A stretch of 64,000 nucleotides of DNA from Bacteroidota bacterium (GCA_017303975.1 JAFLBG010000011.1:25779-89778), one strand, 5' to 3'. Shown: positions 1-9,160, numbered from the stretch's first letter. Notes: generated from the letters alone by a model not told the origin. Numbers and translations: made by a program.

Positions 1-1192
1 TGATACCCAAAGCGACCCAACTTCACCTTCATGTCCATCAACAGATAAACAAAAGGATTTAGGTCGTTTATTAGTGAAGGAATTATTGGAAATGGGTATA
101 AGCGATGCGCATTTAGATGAACACGGTTATGTGTATGGTACTTTACCTGCTACTACCACAAAAAAAGTTCCGGTTATTTGTTTTTGTTCTCACATGGATA
201 CCTCGCCCGATTGTAGTGGGAAAGGTGTAAATCCAATTATTCACAAAAAATATTCAGGCAATGATATTGTGTTGCCTAATGATACAACTCAGGTAATAAA
301 AACGAGCGACCATCCCGAATTACTTAATCAAATTGGGAATGATATAATTACCGCAGATGGCACAACCTTACTGGGTGCTGATAATAAGGCCGGTGTTGCA
401 GAGATAATGGATGCGATTAATTATTTGGTAAAGCATCCTGAATTAAAACATGGCGCGATAAAAATTTTATTTACACCGGATGAAGAGATAGGTAGAGGTG
501 TAGATAAGGTAGATATGAAAAAACTAGGAGCCGATTTTGGCTATACTATTGATGGAGAAACGCTTGGGCATATAGAGGATGAAACATTTTCAGCAGATGG
601 AGTAACTATTACTATTAATGGATACAGCACTCATCCCGGCTTTGCAAAAGGCAAAATGGAAAGTGCCATTAAGATTGCAGCCGAGTTTGTGGCTAATTTA
701 CCCAAAGACAAACTATCTCCGGAAACTACCGAGAAAAAACAAGGCTTTGTGCATCCGGTAAGTATTTCGGGGACTATAGAAAAAGCGATTGTTAAATTTA
801 TTATTCGTGATTTTACCGAAGGAGGATTGGAAGACTTGGAGTCGTTCTTGAAAAACGTAATTGAAGCAGTTGTGAAAAATTATTCAAAATCGTCCTATAC
901 ATTTGACGTGCAAAAGCAATATAGAAACATGAAGGATGTTTTGGTGTCTTGTCCTCACGTAGTGGAGTATGCAGTAGAGGCTATTAAACGAACAGGTGTA
1001 AGTCCTGCCGTTGGAAGTATTCGGGGGGGGACTGACGGTTCTCGCCTTTCGTTTATGGGATTGCCTTGTCCTAATATTTTTGCAGGAGAACATGCTTTTC
1101 ATTCTAAGCACGAATGGGTTTCTGTGCAAGATATGCAGAAAGCAGTAGAAACTATTGTAAATCTATCTTTGATTTGGGAAGAACGTTCATAA
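1..1192 (+). CDS. pepT: Peptidase T (tripeptide aminopeptidase), 5' end cut by window edge
   Basis: Cytoplasmic zinc tripeptidase of the M20 family that removes the N-terminal residue from tripeptides. The reading frame is open from base 2 and already reads DTQSDPTSPSCPSTDKQ, the usual peptidase T N-terminal region, so the GTG at 74 is not the start and only a few residues are missing. Visible family motifs are HMDTSPD (metal-binding His and Asp), GADNKAG (bridging Asp), TPDEEIGRG (catalytic Glu pair), the lid region with a GYSTHPG motif, and near the C-terminus GGTDGSRLS and a final HSKHEW metal-ligand motif. About 396 residues are present against roughly 405-410 in the family. RluF follows on the same strand after 23 bp. 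The identification is firm. Confidence 0.95.
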   Translation, partial: DTQSDPTSPSCPSTDKQKDLGRLLVKELLEMGISDAHLDEHGYVYGTLPATTTKKVPVICFCSHMDTSPDCSGKGVNPIIHKKYSGNDIVLPNDTTQVIKTSDHPELLNQIGNDIITADGTTLLGADNKAGVAEIMDAINYLVKHPELKHGAIKILFTPDEEIGRGVDKVDMKKLGADFGYTIDGETLGHIEDETFSADGVTITINGYSTHPGFAKGKMESAIKIAAEFVANLPKDKLSPETTEKKQGFVHPVSISGTIEKAIVKFIIRDFTEGGLEDLESFLKNVIEAVVKNYSKSSYTFDVQKQYRNMKDVLVSCPHVVEYAVEAIKRTGVSPAVGSIRGGTDGSRLSFMGLPCPNIFAGEHAFHSKHEWVSVQDMQKAVETIVNLSLIWEERS

Positions 1193-1215
1193 TTCTAATA
1201 GTTTAAATTTTTTAT

Positions 1216-2109
1216 ATGAGTGATTTTGGGTCGGTGCGTTTAAATAAATATATCAGTGAGAGCGGATTGTGCTCTAGAAGAGAGGCCGATAGGTTTATAG
1301 AGCAAGGTGTGGTTTTTATAAATGGAGAACGCGCAAAGATTGGAAGGCAAGTGTTTCCGGGGGATGTGGTAAAAGTTAATGGGAATATAATCGAGGGGAA
1401 AGATGCAGAGTCAACTATTTTTATTGCTTTGAATAAACCAGTTGGCATTGTATCAACCACAGAAGAGGGTGAGCGAAATAATATTGTAAGTTATGTAAAC
1501 TATAGTCAACGAATATTCCCAATCGGACGATTAGATAAGGATTCACAAGGGCTTATTTTTTTAACCAACAATGGAGATATTGTAAATAAAATCTTACGTG
1601 CTGGCAATAATCATGAAAAAGAATATTTGGTAACAGTTAATAAACCTATTACAGATGGCTTTATTGATGGGATGGCCAAAGGTGTTCCAATTTTGGGAGG
1701 GACAACAAAAAAGTGTTTTGTAAAGCAAGAATCTGTATTGGTGTTTAGAATAATACTAATACAAGGACTTAACAGACAAATACGAAGAATGTGTGAGTAT
1801 TTTGGATACGAAGTAGTAAAGTTAGAGCGAGTTCGTATTATGAATATTAGCTTAAAAGGCTTGCCGGTAGGAGATTGGCGAGAGCTTACAAAGCAGGAGA
1901 TAGATACAATTAATTTATTGGTTAAAGATTCTGTTTCTACTATCGAGAAAACAAACTCGCCTTCAAAAAATCACAAGAAAGAAAAAGATTTTTCTCGTTT
2001 CAAGAAGAAAACTTCTTCTCGAAACGGGAAGTTTAATAACCGAAACACCTCTTTTTCAAAAGGCGGAAAAAACAACAAATCCAATTCTAAATTTAAAAAG
2101 AGAAGATAG
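1216..2109 (+). CDS. rluF: 23S rRNA pseudouridine synthase, RluF type
   Basis: Predicted to isomerise a uridine in 23S rRNA (U2604 in E. coli numbering for RluF). An S4 RNA-binding domain covers about residues 7-55 ([19 protein letters not shown]). The RsuA/RluB/E/F catalytic motif [10 protein letters not shown] places the nucleophile at Asp107. The text [16 protein letters not shown] is closer to RluF than to RluB, and [14 protein letters not shown] is the conserved C-terminal catalytic-domain motif. After about residue 230 comes a Lys/Arg/Ser/Asn-rich tail of some 65 residues ending KFKKRR, an extension common in Bacteroidota homologues that probably aids RNA binding. Its stop codon lies inside a perfect palindrome. 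The exact target base is inferred from family similarity. Confidence 0.9.
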   Translation: MSDFGSVRLNKYISESGLCSRREADRFIEQGVVFINGERAKIGRQVFPGDVVKVNGNIIEGKDAESTIFIALNKPVGIVSTTEEGERNNIVSYVNYSQRIFPIGRLDKDSQGLIFLTNNGDIVNKILRAGNNHEKEYLVTVNKPITDGFIDGMAKGVPILGGTTKKCFVKQESVLVFRIILIQGLNRQIRRMCEYFGYEVVKLERVRIMNISLKGLPVGDWRELTKQEIDTINLLVKDSVSTIEKTNSPSKNHKKEKDFSRFKKKTSSRNGKFNNRNTSFSKGGKNNKSNSKFKKRR

Positions 2110-2122
2110 TATCTTCTCTTTT
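2096..2122 (+). terminator. Perfect palindrome overlapping the rluF stop codon
   Basis: A 13-bp arm (2096-2108) is exactly complementary to 2110-2122 around a single central base. The right arm ends in TTTT and the left begins AAAA, so the element reads as an intrinsic terminator in both directions. The rluF stop TAG is 2107-2109, so the hairpin includes the last codons of the gene. The convergent gene folC ends at 2212. Confidence 0.6.
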
Positions 2123-2138
2123 CATTATAAGTAAACCT

Positions 2139-2169
2139 TTTCATCTATGCAGCTTTTGCACAGATGAAA
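2139..2169. terminator. Second hairpin between convergent rluF and folC
   Basis: Arms TTTCATCT (2139-2146) and AGATGAAA (2162-2169) pair perfectly, then one A/C mismatch, then TGCA with TGCA, around a five-base loop GCTTT. It sits between the ends of two convergent genes, so a role in ending transcription, mainly of folC from the other side, is the simplest reading. Confidence 0.45.
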
Positions 2170-2211
2170 TTACATCAATTATTAATTTCCTGAGAATTTA
2201 GTTGTCTTTTT

Positions 2212-3498
2212 TTAGATTGCTTCTGCAACAATAAACGTGCTTCCACACACTAAAATTAAATCGCCTTTTTTGTAATTTGTTTTTGCAGCGCGCAGTGCAT
2301 GCTTCACAGATTTGTAACATTTTCCATGAAGTTTATATGTTAGTGCTGTGCGCTGAAGTTCTTGTTCGTCAAGCGATCTAGGAATCTTTGCTTTGCAAAA
2401 GTAGTAGGTAGCTGTTTTGGGCAGTAACGACAACATCTTGGTGTAGTCTTTATCATTTACTACCCCCAACACCCAATGTAGTTTAGTGTAGTGCGTGTTT
2501 TTTAGTTGGGCAAGTATTTCTTTTATTCCGGCTTCGTTGTGGCCAATGTCGGCAATTACTTTTGGTTGGGCCCACACTTGTTGCCATCTACCCAATAAGC
2601 CGGTGTTTTTAATTACATTTTTCAATCCCTTACTCAGGGCGGTGTTTGAAATAGAGTAGCCTAACTGATTAAGCCTTTCAATACTACAAAGTACAGTGGT
2701 GCAATTCTTTTTTTGATACATGCCAGAAAGTTCGCAATCGTATTTTGTTCCATTCGTACTTATTGATAAATAGTTCTTCCCTTTTACAGTAGCAGTATGG
2801 CAATTGGTTAGTTTAATTTTTTTGTCTGCAAATACTATGGGAGCGCTGTTTTTTGCAGCAGTAGAAATGAAAACTTCTTTTGTTTCTTTTTGTGTTTCAC
2901 CAATCACCACAGGGGTGTTGTGTTTTATGATGCCAGCTTTTTCTAAAGCAATTTTAGGTAATGTGTTTCCCAGTAAATGAACATGGTCGTAACTGATATT
3001 GGTAATAATGCTTAAATCGGGCATAATTACATTAGTTGAGTCTAGACGTCCTCCAAGCCCAACTTCAATTACAGCTACATCTACTTTTTTTTCTGCAAAA
3101 TAATCGAAAGCTAGCGCTACCGTCATTTCAAAAAAGGAAGGATGTATGGTGTCGAAAACTTGAGAGTGCTTATTTACAAAAGCAATTACTTTTTTTTGTG
3201 AAATTTTTTTACCATTTATTTTTATTCGCTCTCTAAAATCTTTCAGGTGGGGCGATGTGTAAAGTCCAACTTTGTATCCTGCCTCTTGCAATACAGAAGC
3301 AATCATGTGAGAAGTAGAGCCCTTGCCATTAGTGCCGGCAATGTGAATACTTTTAAACCCTTGTTGGGGATTGTTCAAATGAGTACACAAAGCCCATGTA
3401 TTATCTAAATTAGCCTTGTATGCAGCTGCTCCAATACGCTGATACATGGGCAATTTGCTGAATAAATAATCAAGCGTTTCTTTATAGGTTGCGAACAT
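2212..3498 (-). CDS. folC: Bifunctional folylpolyglutamate synthase / dihydrofolate synthase
   Basis: Mur-ligase-family cytoplasmic enzyme that adds glutamate to dihydropteroate and to reduced folates using ATP. Length is 428 residues, as expected. The P-loop is GTNGKGSTS (about residues 55-63), followed by the family text GLYTSPHLKDFRERIKING. VIEVGLGGRLDSTN and ITNISYDHVHLLG carry the Mg- and substrate-binding residues of the central domain. IADIGHNEAGI marks the C-terminal glutamate-ligase domain, and DLILVCGSTFIVAE is the usual FolC ending. It is divergent from the aminotransferase gene that begins at 3576 and convergent with rluF. Confidence 0.95.
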   Translation of the reverse strand: MFATYKETLDYLFSKLPMYQRIGAAAYKANLDNTWALCTHLNNPQQGFKSIHIAGTNGKGSTSHMIASVLQEAGYKVGLYTSPHLKDFRERIKINGKKISQKKVIAFVNKHSQVFDTIHPSFFEMTVALAFDYFAEKKVDVAVIEVGLGGRLDSTNVIMPDLSIITNISYDHVHLLGNTLPKIALEKAGIIKHNTPVVIGETQKETKEVFISTAAKNSAPIVFADKKIKLTNCHTATVKGKNYLSISTNGTKYDCELSGMYQKKNCTTVLCSIERLNQLGYSISNTALSKGLKNVIKNTGLLGRWQQVWAQPKVIADIGHNEAGIKEILAQLKNTHYTKLHWVLGVVNDKDYTKMLSLLPKTATYYFCKAKIPRSLDEQELQRTALTYKLHGKCYKSVKHALRAAKTNYKKGDLILVCGSTFIVAEAI

Positions 3499-3516
3499 TT
3501 AATTGGATTTAGGCTA

Positions 3517-3524
3517 CAAAAATA
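3517..3524 (-). promoter_or_regulatory. Possible Bacteroidota -7 element for folC
   Basis: On the minus strand the text is TATTTTTG, fitting the Bacteroidota -7 consensus TAnnTTTG, about 18 bp before the folC ATG, which would give a very short leader. No clear -33 TTG is visible at the right distance, so this is weak. Confidence 0.25.
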
Positions 3525-3575
3525 AGTTTTTGAATTCGTAAATATCAGTTTAACTTTAAACTATAAAATTATTTT

Positions 3576-4775
3576 ATGCCAACAATTTCAACAAAGGCTA
3601 ATTCAATGCCTTCATCGCCCATACGTAAATTAGTTCCATATGCAGAAGATGCAAAGAAAAAGGGAATTAAAATTTATCACTTAAATATTGGGCAACCAGA
3701 TATAGAGACTCCCGAAACAATGTTGAATGCGATAAGAAATTTTTCTCCTAAAGTTGTTGAATATACGCATAGCGCAGGCACCGAGAATTATAGGAAAAAA
3801 CTGGTTGGCTATTACCAAAAGTATAACATTCATCTTTCTTATACCGATATATTAATAACTACCGGAGGTTCTGAGGCAATAGAAATAGCTATGATGAGTT
3901 GTTTAAATGCAGGCGATGAAATACTCATTCCGGAACCTTTTTATGCCAATTACAACGGCTTTTCTGCACAAGCAGATGTTGTGGTAAAGCCTATTCGTTC
4001 GTTTATTAAAGATGGATTTGCATTGCCTCCAATAGCAGAATTTGAAAAACTAATCACCCCCAAAACAAAGGCAATTATGATATGCAATCCGGGAAATCCA
4101 ACCGGATATCTTTATTCTAAGCAAGAATTAGAATCATTAAAGGAATTGGTGCTTAAGTATGATTTGTTTTTATTTGCCGATGAGGTGTACAGGGAGTTTT
4201 GTTACGATGGAAAAGAGTATGTTTCTGTTATGCATCTTTCGGGTATAGAAAATAATGCTATTCTGCTGGATTCTATTTCTAAACGTTATAGCGCATGTGG
4301 AGCTAGAATAGGGGCGTTGATAACAAAAAATAAAAAAGTGATTGAAGCTGCATTAAAATTTGCACAGGCTAGATTAAGCCCTCCTACTTTTGGTCAAGTA
4401 GCTGCAGAGGCTGCTATTGATACACCCGATAGTTATTTTGCAAGTGTAAAAAAAGAATACACCGAACGTAGAGATTTGGTAATAGAAGCTCTTAATAAAA
4501 TGGAAGGTGTATTTTGTCCAAAGCCAAGCGGTGCTTTTTATTGCATAGCCCAGTTGCCAATTGACGATTCCGATAAATTTTGCCAATGGCTTTTAGAGTC
4601 GTTCGAACACAACAAGCAAACCGTTATGTTAGCCCCAGCAACGGGGTTTTATTCAACTCCCGGGCAAGGAAAACAAGAAGTTAGAATTGCGTACGTGTTA
4701 AATAAAGAATCGCTAAAAAGCGCCATGGGGTGCTTGGAGAAGGCGCTTAAAGTTTATCCCGGAAAAATTAATTAA
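3576..4775 (+). CDS. PLP-dependent class I/II aminotransferase
   Basis: Fold-type I aminotransferase of the aspartate aminotransferase-like group (399 residues, cytoplasmic). The substrate-binding motif LNIGQPDIETP lies near residue 36. GGSEAIEIA contacts the PLP phosphate, NPGNPTG covers residues 171-177, ADEVYREF carries the Asp that pairs with the pyridine nitrogen, and the Schiff-base lysine is K236 in SKRYSACGARIG. A C-terminal RIAYVL supplies the carboxylate-binding Arg. A second, distinct aminotransferase lies at 9161-10318. The amino-donor specificity cannot be read from the sequence; aspartate or a broad-range substrate is a guess. Confidence 0.85.
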   Translation: MPTISTKANSMPSSPIRKLVPYAEDAKKKGIKIYHLNIGQPDIETPETMLNAIRNFSPKVVEYTHSAGTENYRKKLVGYYQKYNIHLSYTDILITTGGSEAIEIAMMSCLNAGDEILIPEPFYANYNGFSAQADVVVKPIRSFIKDGFALPPIAEFEKLITPKTKAIMICNPGNPTGYLYSKQELESLKELVLKYDLFLFADEVYREFCYDGKEYVSVMHLSGIENNAILLDSISKRYSACGARIGALITKNKKVIEAALKFAQARLSPPTFGQVAAEAAIDTPDSYFASVKKEYTERRDLVIEALNKMEGVFCPKPSGAFYCIAQLPIDDSDKFCQWLLESFEHNKQTVMLAPATGFYSTPGQGKQEVRIAYVLNKESLKSAMGCLEKALKVYPGKIN

Positions 4776-4788
4776 GGAAGAGTTAGAT

Positions 4789-5166
4789 TTACTTCCCTGC
4801 AGGTCTAGTACTTACGGTAACTACATATCGTAGTATAGACTCTTGACCGTTGGCATCCACAACTTCTTTTCCGGCTTTTTTGTTTGTCTTCTTCGCCATG
4901 CCGGGTACAATTTTTATCCACTGTTCTTCTGTATAGTCTGAAGGCTTTACAAGTCCGTGGCAACTGCCACAGTTTTGTTCATATAAATTTTTTCCTTCGT
5001 TTAATGCAGCTACTGTATAACCCGGATATTTACTTGACACCCTGTCAACATCTACTTGTGCCTGTGATCTTGTTTCTGTTTTTGTTTCTAATTGCGCAGG
5101 AGCGGATGTTTTTTTACTACATGCTATAGCAAGTAAAATAATACCAATGTAAATTAGGTTTCTCAT
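4789..5166 (-). CDS. Small c-type cytochrome lipoprotein
   Basis: A 125-residue protein with a lipoprotein signal peptide (lipobox LLAIAC, acylated Cys16) and one haem c site, CGSCH (C66, C69, H70). The Met90 in IVPGM is a plausible sixth ligand. The region between the lipobox and the haem site is polar and rich in T, Q and S and looks like a linker. It is predicted to sit on the outer face of the inner membrane or in the periplasm as an electron carrier; the partner is unknown. It lies 59 bp downstream of the C10 peptidase gene on the same strand, but no functional link is evident. Confidence 0.8.
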   Translation of the reverse strand: MRNLIYIGIILLAIACSKKTSAPAQLETKTETRSQAQVDVDRVSSKYPGYTVAALNEGKNLYEQNCGSCHGLVKPSDYTEEQWIKIVPGMAKKTNKKAGKEVVDANGQESILRYVVTVSTRPAGK

Positions 5167-5225
5167 AGAAGAATTAAAATAGAATTCTGTTTTTAGTTTT
5201 AATAATAAGCAAGTATCAAAAGTAG

Positions 5226-7433
5226 TTATTCTGTTTTAATAAATTTTTGTGTAACTGCTTTTCCAGCAATAATTGCTCTTATAAAATATACTCCCTTTGG
5301 AATTTCTCTAATATCAATAGGTTGAGGCATCCCTCCTGAAATAGTTAATTTGTGTACAACTTGTCCATTCATATTTACTATTTCGCAATCGTAAGAGTTA
5401 TTCATTTCTTCGGGCAGTTGTATGAAGATATTGCTAGTTGCGGGATTTGGATAAATGTGTAAAGCTAGTAATTCATCTTCATAAGAAGTTTCTGTTTCCT
5501 CTTGTAGCTCTTCGTCTGTTTTCGAGCTGTTGGTGTAAGGTAGTACAACTGTTTTCATGATAGAGGGCTTGAAATTCTTATTATTTCCGGTTGTTGCACC
5601 TACAAACTGCCAATTGCTATTAGTTGTGTTAGATAAACTTCTGAAAATGATGTAATATGTTCCAGGAGGTACATTTATAGAGGAGGTGTTGAAATTCAAG
5701 CTTTTTGATGCTCCTGCATTTATACTAACGTTAGTTTTTATTTGAATGTCTTTTATAAAATCGCCATATAAATCGTATAGCGAAGCTCTCACTTGTCCAT
5801 TAAAGTGTTGCGTACTCCAATTTTTGATGGTTGCACTTACAGAGCAACTTTTTCCTTTTGTAAAATTTCCGGAAGGGGAGGTTTTAATAGATGAATTTAC
5901 AGCTAAGCTATCGTTAAAGGCTCTTACTTCAAGATTGTAAGGGTAGGTACCATAAGAAGCATTTGCAATAAGTTGCCAAGAAGGAGTTGTGGCATTCTTA
6001 AAATAAATTCCAAGTCTGTAATCTGCCGGAACCACATTTACAAATGCACTGGAAAAATAAAGAGTTGTTGTAGCTCCTGGATTAATTGATATGGAGTTGA
6101 GTGTGCTTAAATTTTCAGCAAATACATTTTTATTGTCAAATAATCTTGCAGCCAAACTGCCTGTTATTTTTGTGGTTCCGTAGTTTTTTATTTGAACCGC
6201 AATAAGTGTGCTAGTGCTATATTTTATAGATGTTGGTACACTTACTTTTGATACAATTTGCAATTTTGCAGGATTCAAATTTTTTGGTTTTATCCCAATA
6301 GTTAGGTTTTGGTAATCGTTCCATGTTAAATGACCATTTCCACCGGGTTGTAGGTTGCTAATTTGAAAGTAGCCATCATATAAACCTCCCCAACCCCAAT
6401 TGATATGAAACAAATCATTTTGGTCGTAGCCATCTACAACAAAAGCATGTCCATATTCTAAATCGGCAGAACGCCCTCCTAATATGGCCACTCGGCTGTT
6501 GTTCAATTCTGTCTTTACTAAATTAATCCATTGCAATTCGGTATAGTTTGTTCTTTCTATGTATTGTGTTGTAGAGGAGTAGCCAAAATATTTTTTAAGT
6601 GCAGTAGCCACATCATGAAAATAAGCAAGACTCGATTTTTTGTTGTAGTTGATATTTATGGCTATACCGCAATGATACATTAGTTTTGCGATGGCATCTT
6701 TTTGTGCTGTTGAACTCGAAGAAGTAAGTTTATTTGGCATGTTTGTCCAGTCGTATTTGGTTGCGCCAAAATTTGCACCAATAGTGCCAAAGTAATCGTG
6801 ATTATAGCTGTTTTGTCCCCATCCTTGTTCCGGATAGTTCCAGTATTTTAGTGTTTGTGCAAATGCAGTAGCAACGCAGCCTGTAGGCGTATTTCCCGGA
6901 CATAATTTATTGTATCCATCATTTCGTTGTGTCCATTTTGTTTTCACCAATGGTGCAACACTTGATTGTATTTGTTGAGATTGTCCATATTTTATAGCAC
7001 CACTACTTAAAATACTTTGCCACTTTTGTTTGGTAGCAGAGCTCTGTATCGAGTTTTCAATTACATATTGTATCTCTTGTGTATATTGATTTAAAAGTGC
7101 GGTAAAATGCTCAGGCATATTGGTGGTGTCAAATCCACCTTCGTTAGAATAACCAATAATAGGATTGATGTTATCATCGGCAGCAACCATCACAAATCCG
7201 TTGTTGTTATTAATACTAAATACATAGAATGCATTTTTGAAACTTAAATCGGACGATTTAAATTTTTGTGTATAGGCGGTTTGCAAATTAGTAGTGCCCG
7301 AGAGGGTTGATAATCCCTTTTGGTGGGATATATAATGGCTAGCAATAGATAATGCTTCTGATTCTTTTACGGGTGTTGCATACGAATAATATACACAAAG
7401 CGCAAATAGCGCAATTGATAGTGCTTTTTTCAT
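5226..7433 (-). CDS. Secreted C10-family cysteine peptidase (streptopain-like) with T9SS type A sorting domain
   Basis: A 735-residue exported protease. Order of parts: signal peptide (MKKALSIALFALCVYYSYAT), a Spi-type propeptide/inhibitor region (about 22-150), then the C10 catalytic domain with nucleophile Cys186 in PTGCVATAFAQ, His329 in YGHAFVVDGYD and the HINWGWGG motif just after. Two Ig-like regions (about 385-640) follow, then a T9SS type A C-terminal domain (about 658-735) with IYPNPATSNI, GQVVHKL and KGVYFIRA. It should be carried across the outer membrane by the type IX system and anchored or released at the surface. The family includes streptopain and the Porphyromonas/Prevotella peptidases periodontain and interpain. 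The substrate is unknown. The 5' leader holds a hairpin and a promoter-like site. Confidence 0.92.
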   Translation of the reverse strand: MKKALSIALFALCVYYSYATPVKESEALSIASHYISHQKGLSTLSGTTNLQTAYTQKFKSSDLSFKNAFYVFSINNNNGFVMVAADDNINPIIGYSNEGGFDTTNMPEHFTALLNQYTQEIQYVIENSIQSSATKQKWQSILSSGAIKYGQSQQIQSSVAPLVKTKWTQRNDGYNKLCPGNTPTGCVATAFAQTLKYWNYPEQGWGQNSYNHDYFGTIGANFGATKYDWTNMPNKLTSSSSTAQKDAIAKLMYHCGIAININYNKKSSLAYFHDVATALKKYFGYSSTTQYIERTNYTELQWINLVKTELNNSRVAILGGRSADLEYGHAFVVDGYDQNDLFHINWGWGGLYDGYFQISNLQPGGNGHLTWNDYQNLTIGIKPKNLNPAKLQIVSKVSVPTSIKYSTSTLIAVQIKNYGTTKITGSLAARLFDNKNVFAENLSTLNSISINPGATTTLYFSSAFVNVVPADYRLGIYFKNATTPSWQLIANASYGTYPYNLEVRAFNDSLAVNSSIKTSPSGNFTKGKSCSVSATIKNWSTQHFNGQVRASLYDLYGDFIKDIQIKTNVSINAGASKSLNFNTSSINVPPGTYYIIFRSLSNTTNSNWQFVGATTGNNKNFKPSIMKTVVLPYTNSSKTDEELQEETETSYEDELLALHIYPNPATSNIFIQLPEEMNNSYDCEIVNMNGQVVHKLTISGGMPQPIDIREIPKGVYFIRAIIAGKAVTQKFIKTE

Positions 7434-7450
7434 GAGTTGTGGTTAAGTTA

Positions 7451-7470
7451 TAAGTAGTTTTTGCTACTTA
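7451..7470 (-). promoter_or_regulatory. Hairpin in the 5' leader of the C10 peptidase gene
   Basis: TAAGTAG (7451-7457) and CTACTTA (7464-7470) form a perfect 7-bp stem with a 6-base loop, 18-37 bp before the peptidase ATG. Given the -7-like site at 7477-7484, the stem would lie at the very 5' end of the transcript. Confidence 0.35.
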
Positions 7471-7476
7471 CGCCCG

Positions 7477-7484
7477 CAAATATA
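7477..7484 (-). promoter_or_regulatory. Possible -7 promoter element of the C10 peptidase gene
   Basis: The minus strand reads TATATTTG, an exact match to the Bacteroidota TAnnTTTG. A TTTG lies further upstream but its spacer (about 13 bases) is shorter than the usual 17-23, so the assignment rests mainly on the -7 match. Confidence 0.3.
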
Positions 7485-7614
7485 CCTCAGAAAAGAGCAA
7501 ACGTCCACTTTTAGCCTAATTTTTTGCAAATCATTGGTAGGAAGGTGTTTAGCTACGATTAAGCAGTGTGTTTTTCAACTGTCTATTTAGGCTTTAAATC
7601 GCTAAATTTACAGC

Positions 7615-8337
7615 ATGAATGTATTTTATGTTGAAAAAATTGTTCCGTACCAACCGCTAATCCTTTCTCCGGAAGAGTCTAAGCATCTTATTCGTGTGTT
7701 GCGCAAAGCCAAAGGAGATATCGTACAAGTTACAAACGGTAGGAGTGAGATGTATGAAGCTGTTATTAATAATGACAATTATAAAACGGGGTGTGAGCTT
7801 TTGTTGACAGCCAAATTGGAGAATACAAAAGAGACCTATTATTCGCATATTGCCATTTCTCCTACAAAAAATTTAGATCGCTTGGAGTGGTTTGTAGAAA
7901 AAGCAACAGAGCTGGGTGTGCATCAAATTACACCCTTGATTTGTGCAAGAACAGAAAAAGGTAATGTGAAAAAAGACAGATTAGAAAAAATAGCACTGGC
8001 TGCGATGAAACAAAGTGGAAGAGCTTGGCTACCTATCATTTCAGAGGCGGTGGAGTTTGATACCTTTATAAATACAGTGCAACAGGAAGATCAGAAATTT
8101 GTTGCCTACTGTGAGCATTTGTACGAAAAAAAATCACCACCACATTTATCTAATCAATTAAAAAGAGGGAGTCGTTATACTGTACTTATTGGCCCGGAAG
8201 GGGATTTTACTAAGGAAGAGGTGCAACAAGCACTACAAAAAGGATTTGAAAATGTGAGTTTAGGAGGCAACAGGCTTCGCACCGAAACAGCTGCATTATA
8301 TGCTTGTTCGTGTGTGTATACGTGTAATAAGAATTAG
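7615..8337 (+). CDS. rsmE: 16S rRNA (uracil1498-N3)-methyltransferase
   Basis: SPOUT-class methyltransferase that uses S-adenosylmethionine to methylate U1498 of 16S rRNA in the mature 30S subunit. Length is 240 residues, normal for RsmE. An N-terminal PUA-like domain carries SPEESKHLIRVLRKAKGD. The SPOUT knot is seen as SPTKNLDRLEWFVEKATELGV, IGPEGDFTKEEV and LGGNRLRTETAA, the last two forming the SAM pocket. It is divergent from the C10 peptidase gene and its 3' end overlaps the convergent nitrilase-family gene by 4 bp. Confidence 0.95.
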   Translation: MNVFYVEKIVPYQPLILSPEESKHLIRVLRKAKGDIVQVTNGRSEMYEAVINNDNYKTGCELLLTAKLENTKETYYSHIAISPTKNLDRLEWFVEKATELGVHQITPLICARTEKGNVKKDRLEKIALAAMKQSGRAWLPIISEAVEFDTFINTVQQEDQKFVAYCEHLYEKKSPPHLSNQLKRGSRYTVLIGPEGDFTKEEVQQALQKGFENVSLGGNRLRTETAALYACSCVYTCNKN

Positions 8338-9134
8338 TTAGAAAGCGTAAAGCTATCCGCATCCATCCATACGGGAAAATTTGTTCGGTACTCCGTTAGT
8401 TTTTCTCTAGATAATTCAACTGTTTCAACAGAATTTTCGTGAGGTTTTGTGTTGCTTACTCGCTCTCCTAAAAAATTAAGAACAGCAGAATCTCCAGAAT
8501 ATGGTATGTTGTTGCCGTCTGAGCCAATTCTATTTACACCTACAACGTAACAATGATTTTCAATAGCTCTAGCTTGCAGCAGTGTTTTCCACGCAATGCT
8601 TCTTCTTTCGGGCCAATTTGCAACAAATACGGCTAAATCGTATTCAATAGATTCTATGCTTTTGGTGTCGGTTGTAAATTTATTTCTGCACCAAATTGGG
8701 AAGCGTAAATCGTAGCAAACAAAGAATCTCACATTCCAGCCTTTTATCCGAATGGTAAGTGGTTTATTCCCGGGAGTGTAAACATTGTTTTCCTCCGACA
8801 TCCTAAATAAATGTTTTTTATCGTAGTAGTGGATGTTTTCGTTCTCGTCAACAACTACCAGTCGATTGTAAAAGCCGGAATTTTCTTTTATTACAAGACT
8901 TCCACAGATAGTGCAGTTTTTTTCTTTTGCAATTTTTTTCATCCATGTTACAGATTCTCCACGCATGTCTTCTGCTACAGCAGCTGCATTCATAGTAAAT
9001 CCGGAGCTAAACATTTCCGGTAAAATTATTAAATCGGAGTTGCTTATGTTTTGCAGTTGATTAGAAAGAGCACTTAAATTTTTTTCTCTTTCCTCCCAAA
9101 ACAAAGCAGTTTGAACAATGGATACTTTTAGCAT
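8334..9134 (-). CDS. Nitrilase-family amidohydrolase, omega-amidase (YafV-like)
   Basis: Carbon-nitrogen hydrolase of 266 residues. The catalytic triad is visible: Glu40 (LPEMFSSGF), Lys107 (YDKKHLF) and Cys140 (FFVCYDLRFP). Close relatives hydrolyse alpha-ketoglutaramate and alpha-ketosuccinamate, the by-products of glutamine and asparagine transamination. The gene lies 26 bp downstream of a methionine aminotransferase-like gene on the same strand, which supports the omega-amidase assignment: the aminotransferase would use glutamine to aminate the methionine-salvage ketoacid and this enzyme would pull the reaction forward. The family motifs are seen directly; the substrate is inferred. Confidence 0.85.
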   Translation of the reverse strand: MLKVSIVQTALFWEEREKNLSALSNQLQNISNSDLIILPEMFSSGFTMNAAAVAEDMRGESVTWMKKIAKEKNCTICGSLVIKENSGFYNRLVVVDENENIHYYDKKHLFRMSEENNVYTPGNKPLTIRIKGWNVRFFVCYDLRFPIWCRNKFTTDTKSIESIEYDLAVFVANWPERRSIAWKTLLQARAIENHCYVVGVNRIGSDGNNIPYSGDSAVLNFLGERVSNTKPHENSVETVELSREKLTEYRTNFPVWMDADSFTLSN

Positions 9135-9160
9135 TTAAATTTTTTTAGTGTTCCTTTTTT

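Noticed and set aside
884..1129. Open frames of 60-120 codons on the strand opposite to, or in other frames of, the genes listed (this one within pepT)
   Set aside because: They lie entirely within confirmed genes, lack domain matches and have the composition of antisense frames.
7603..7610. TAAATTTA before rsmE as a promoter
   Set aside because: It ends four bases before the ATG, which would place the transcription start inside the gene.
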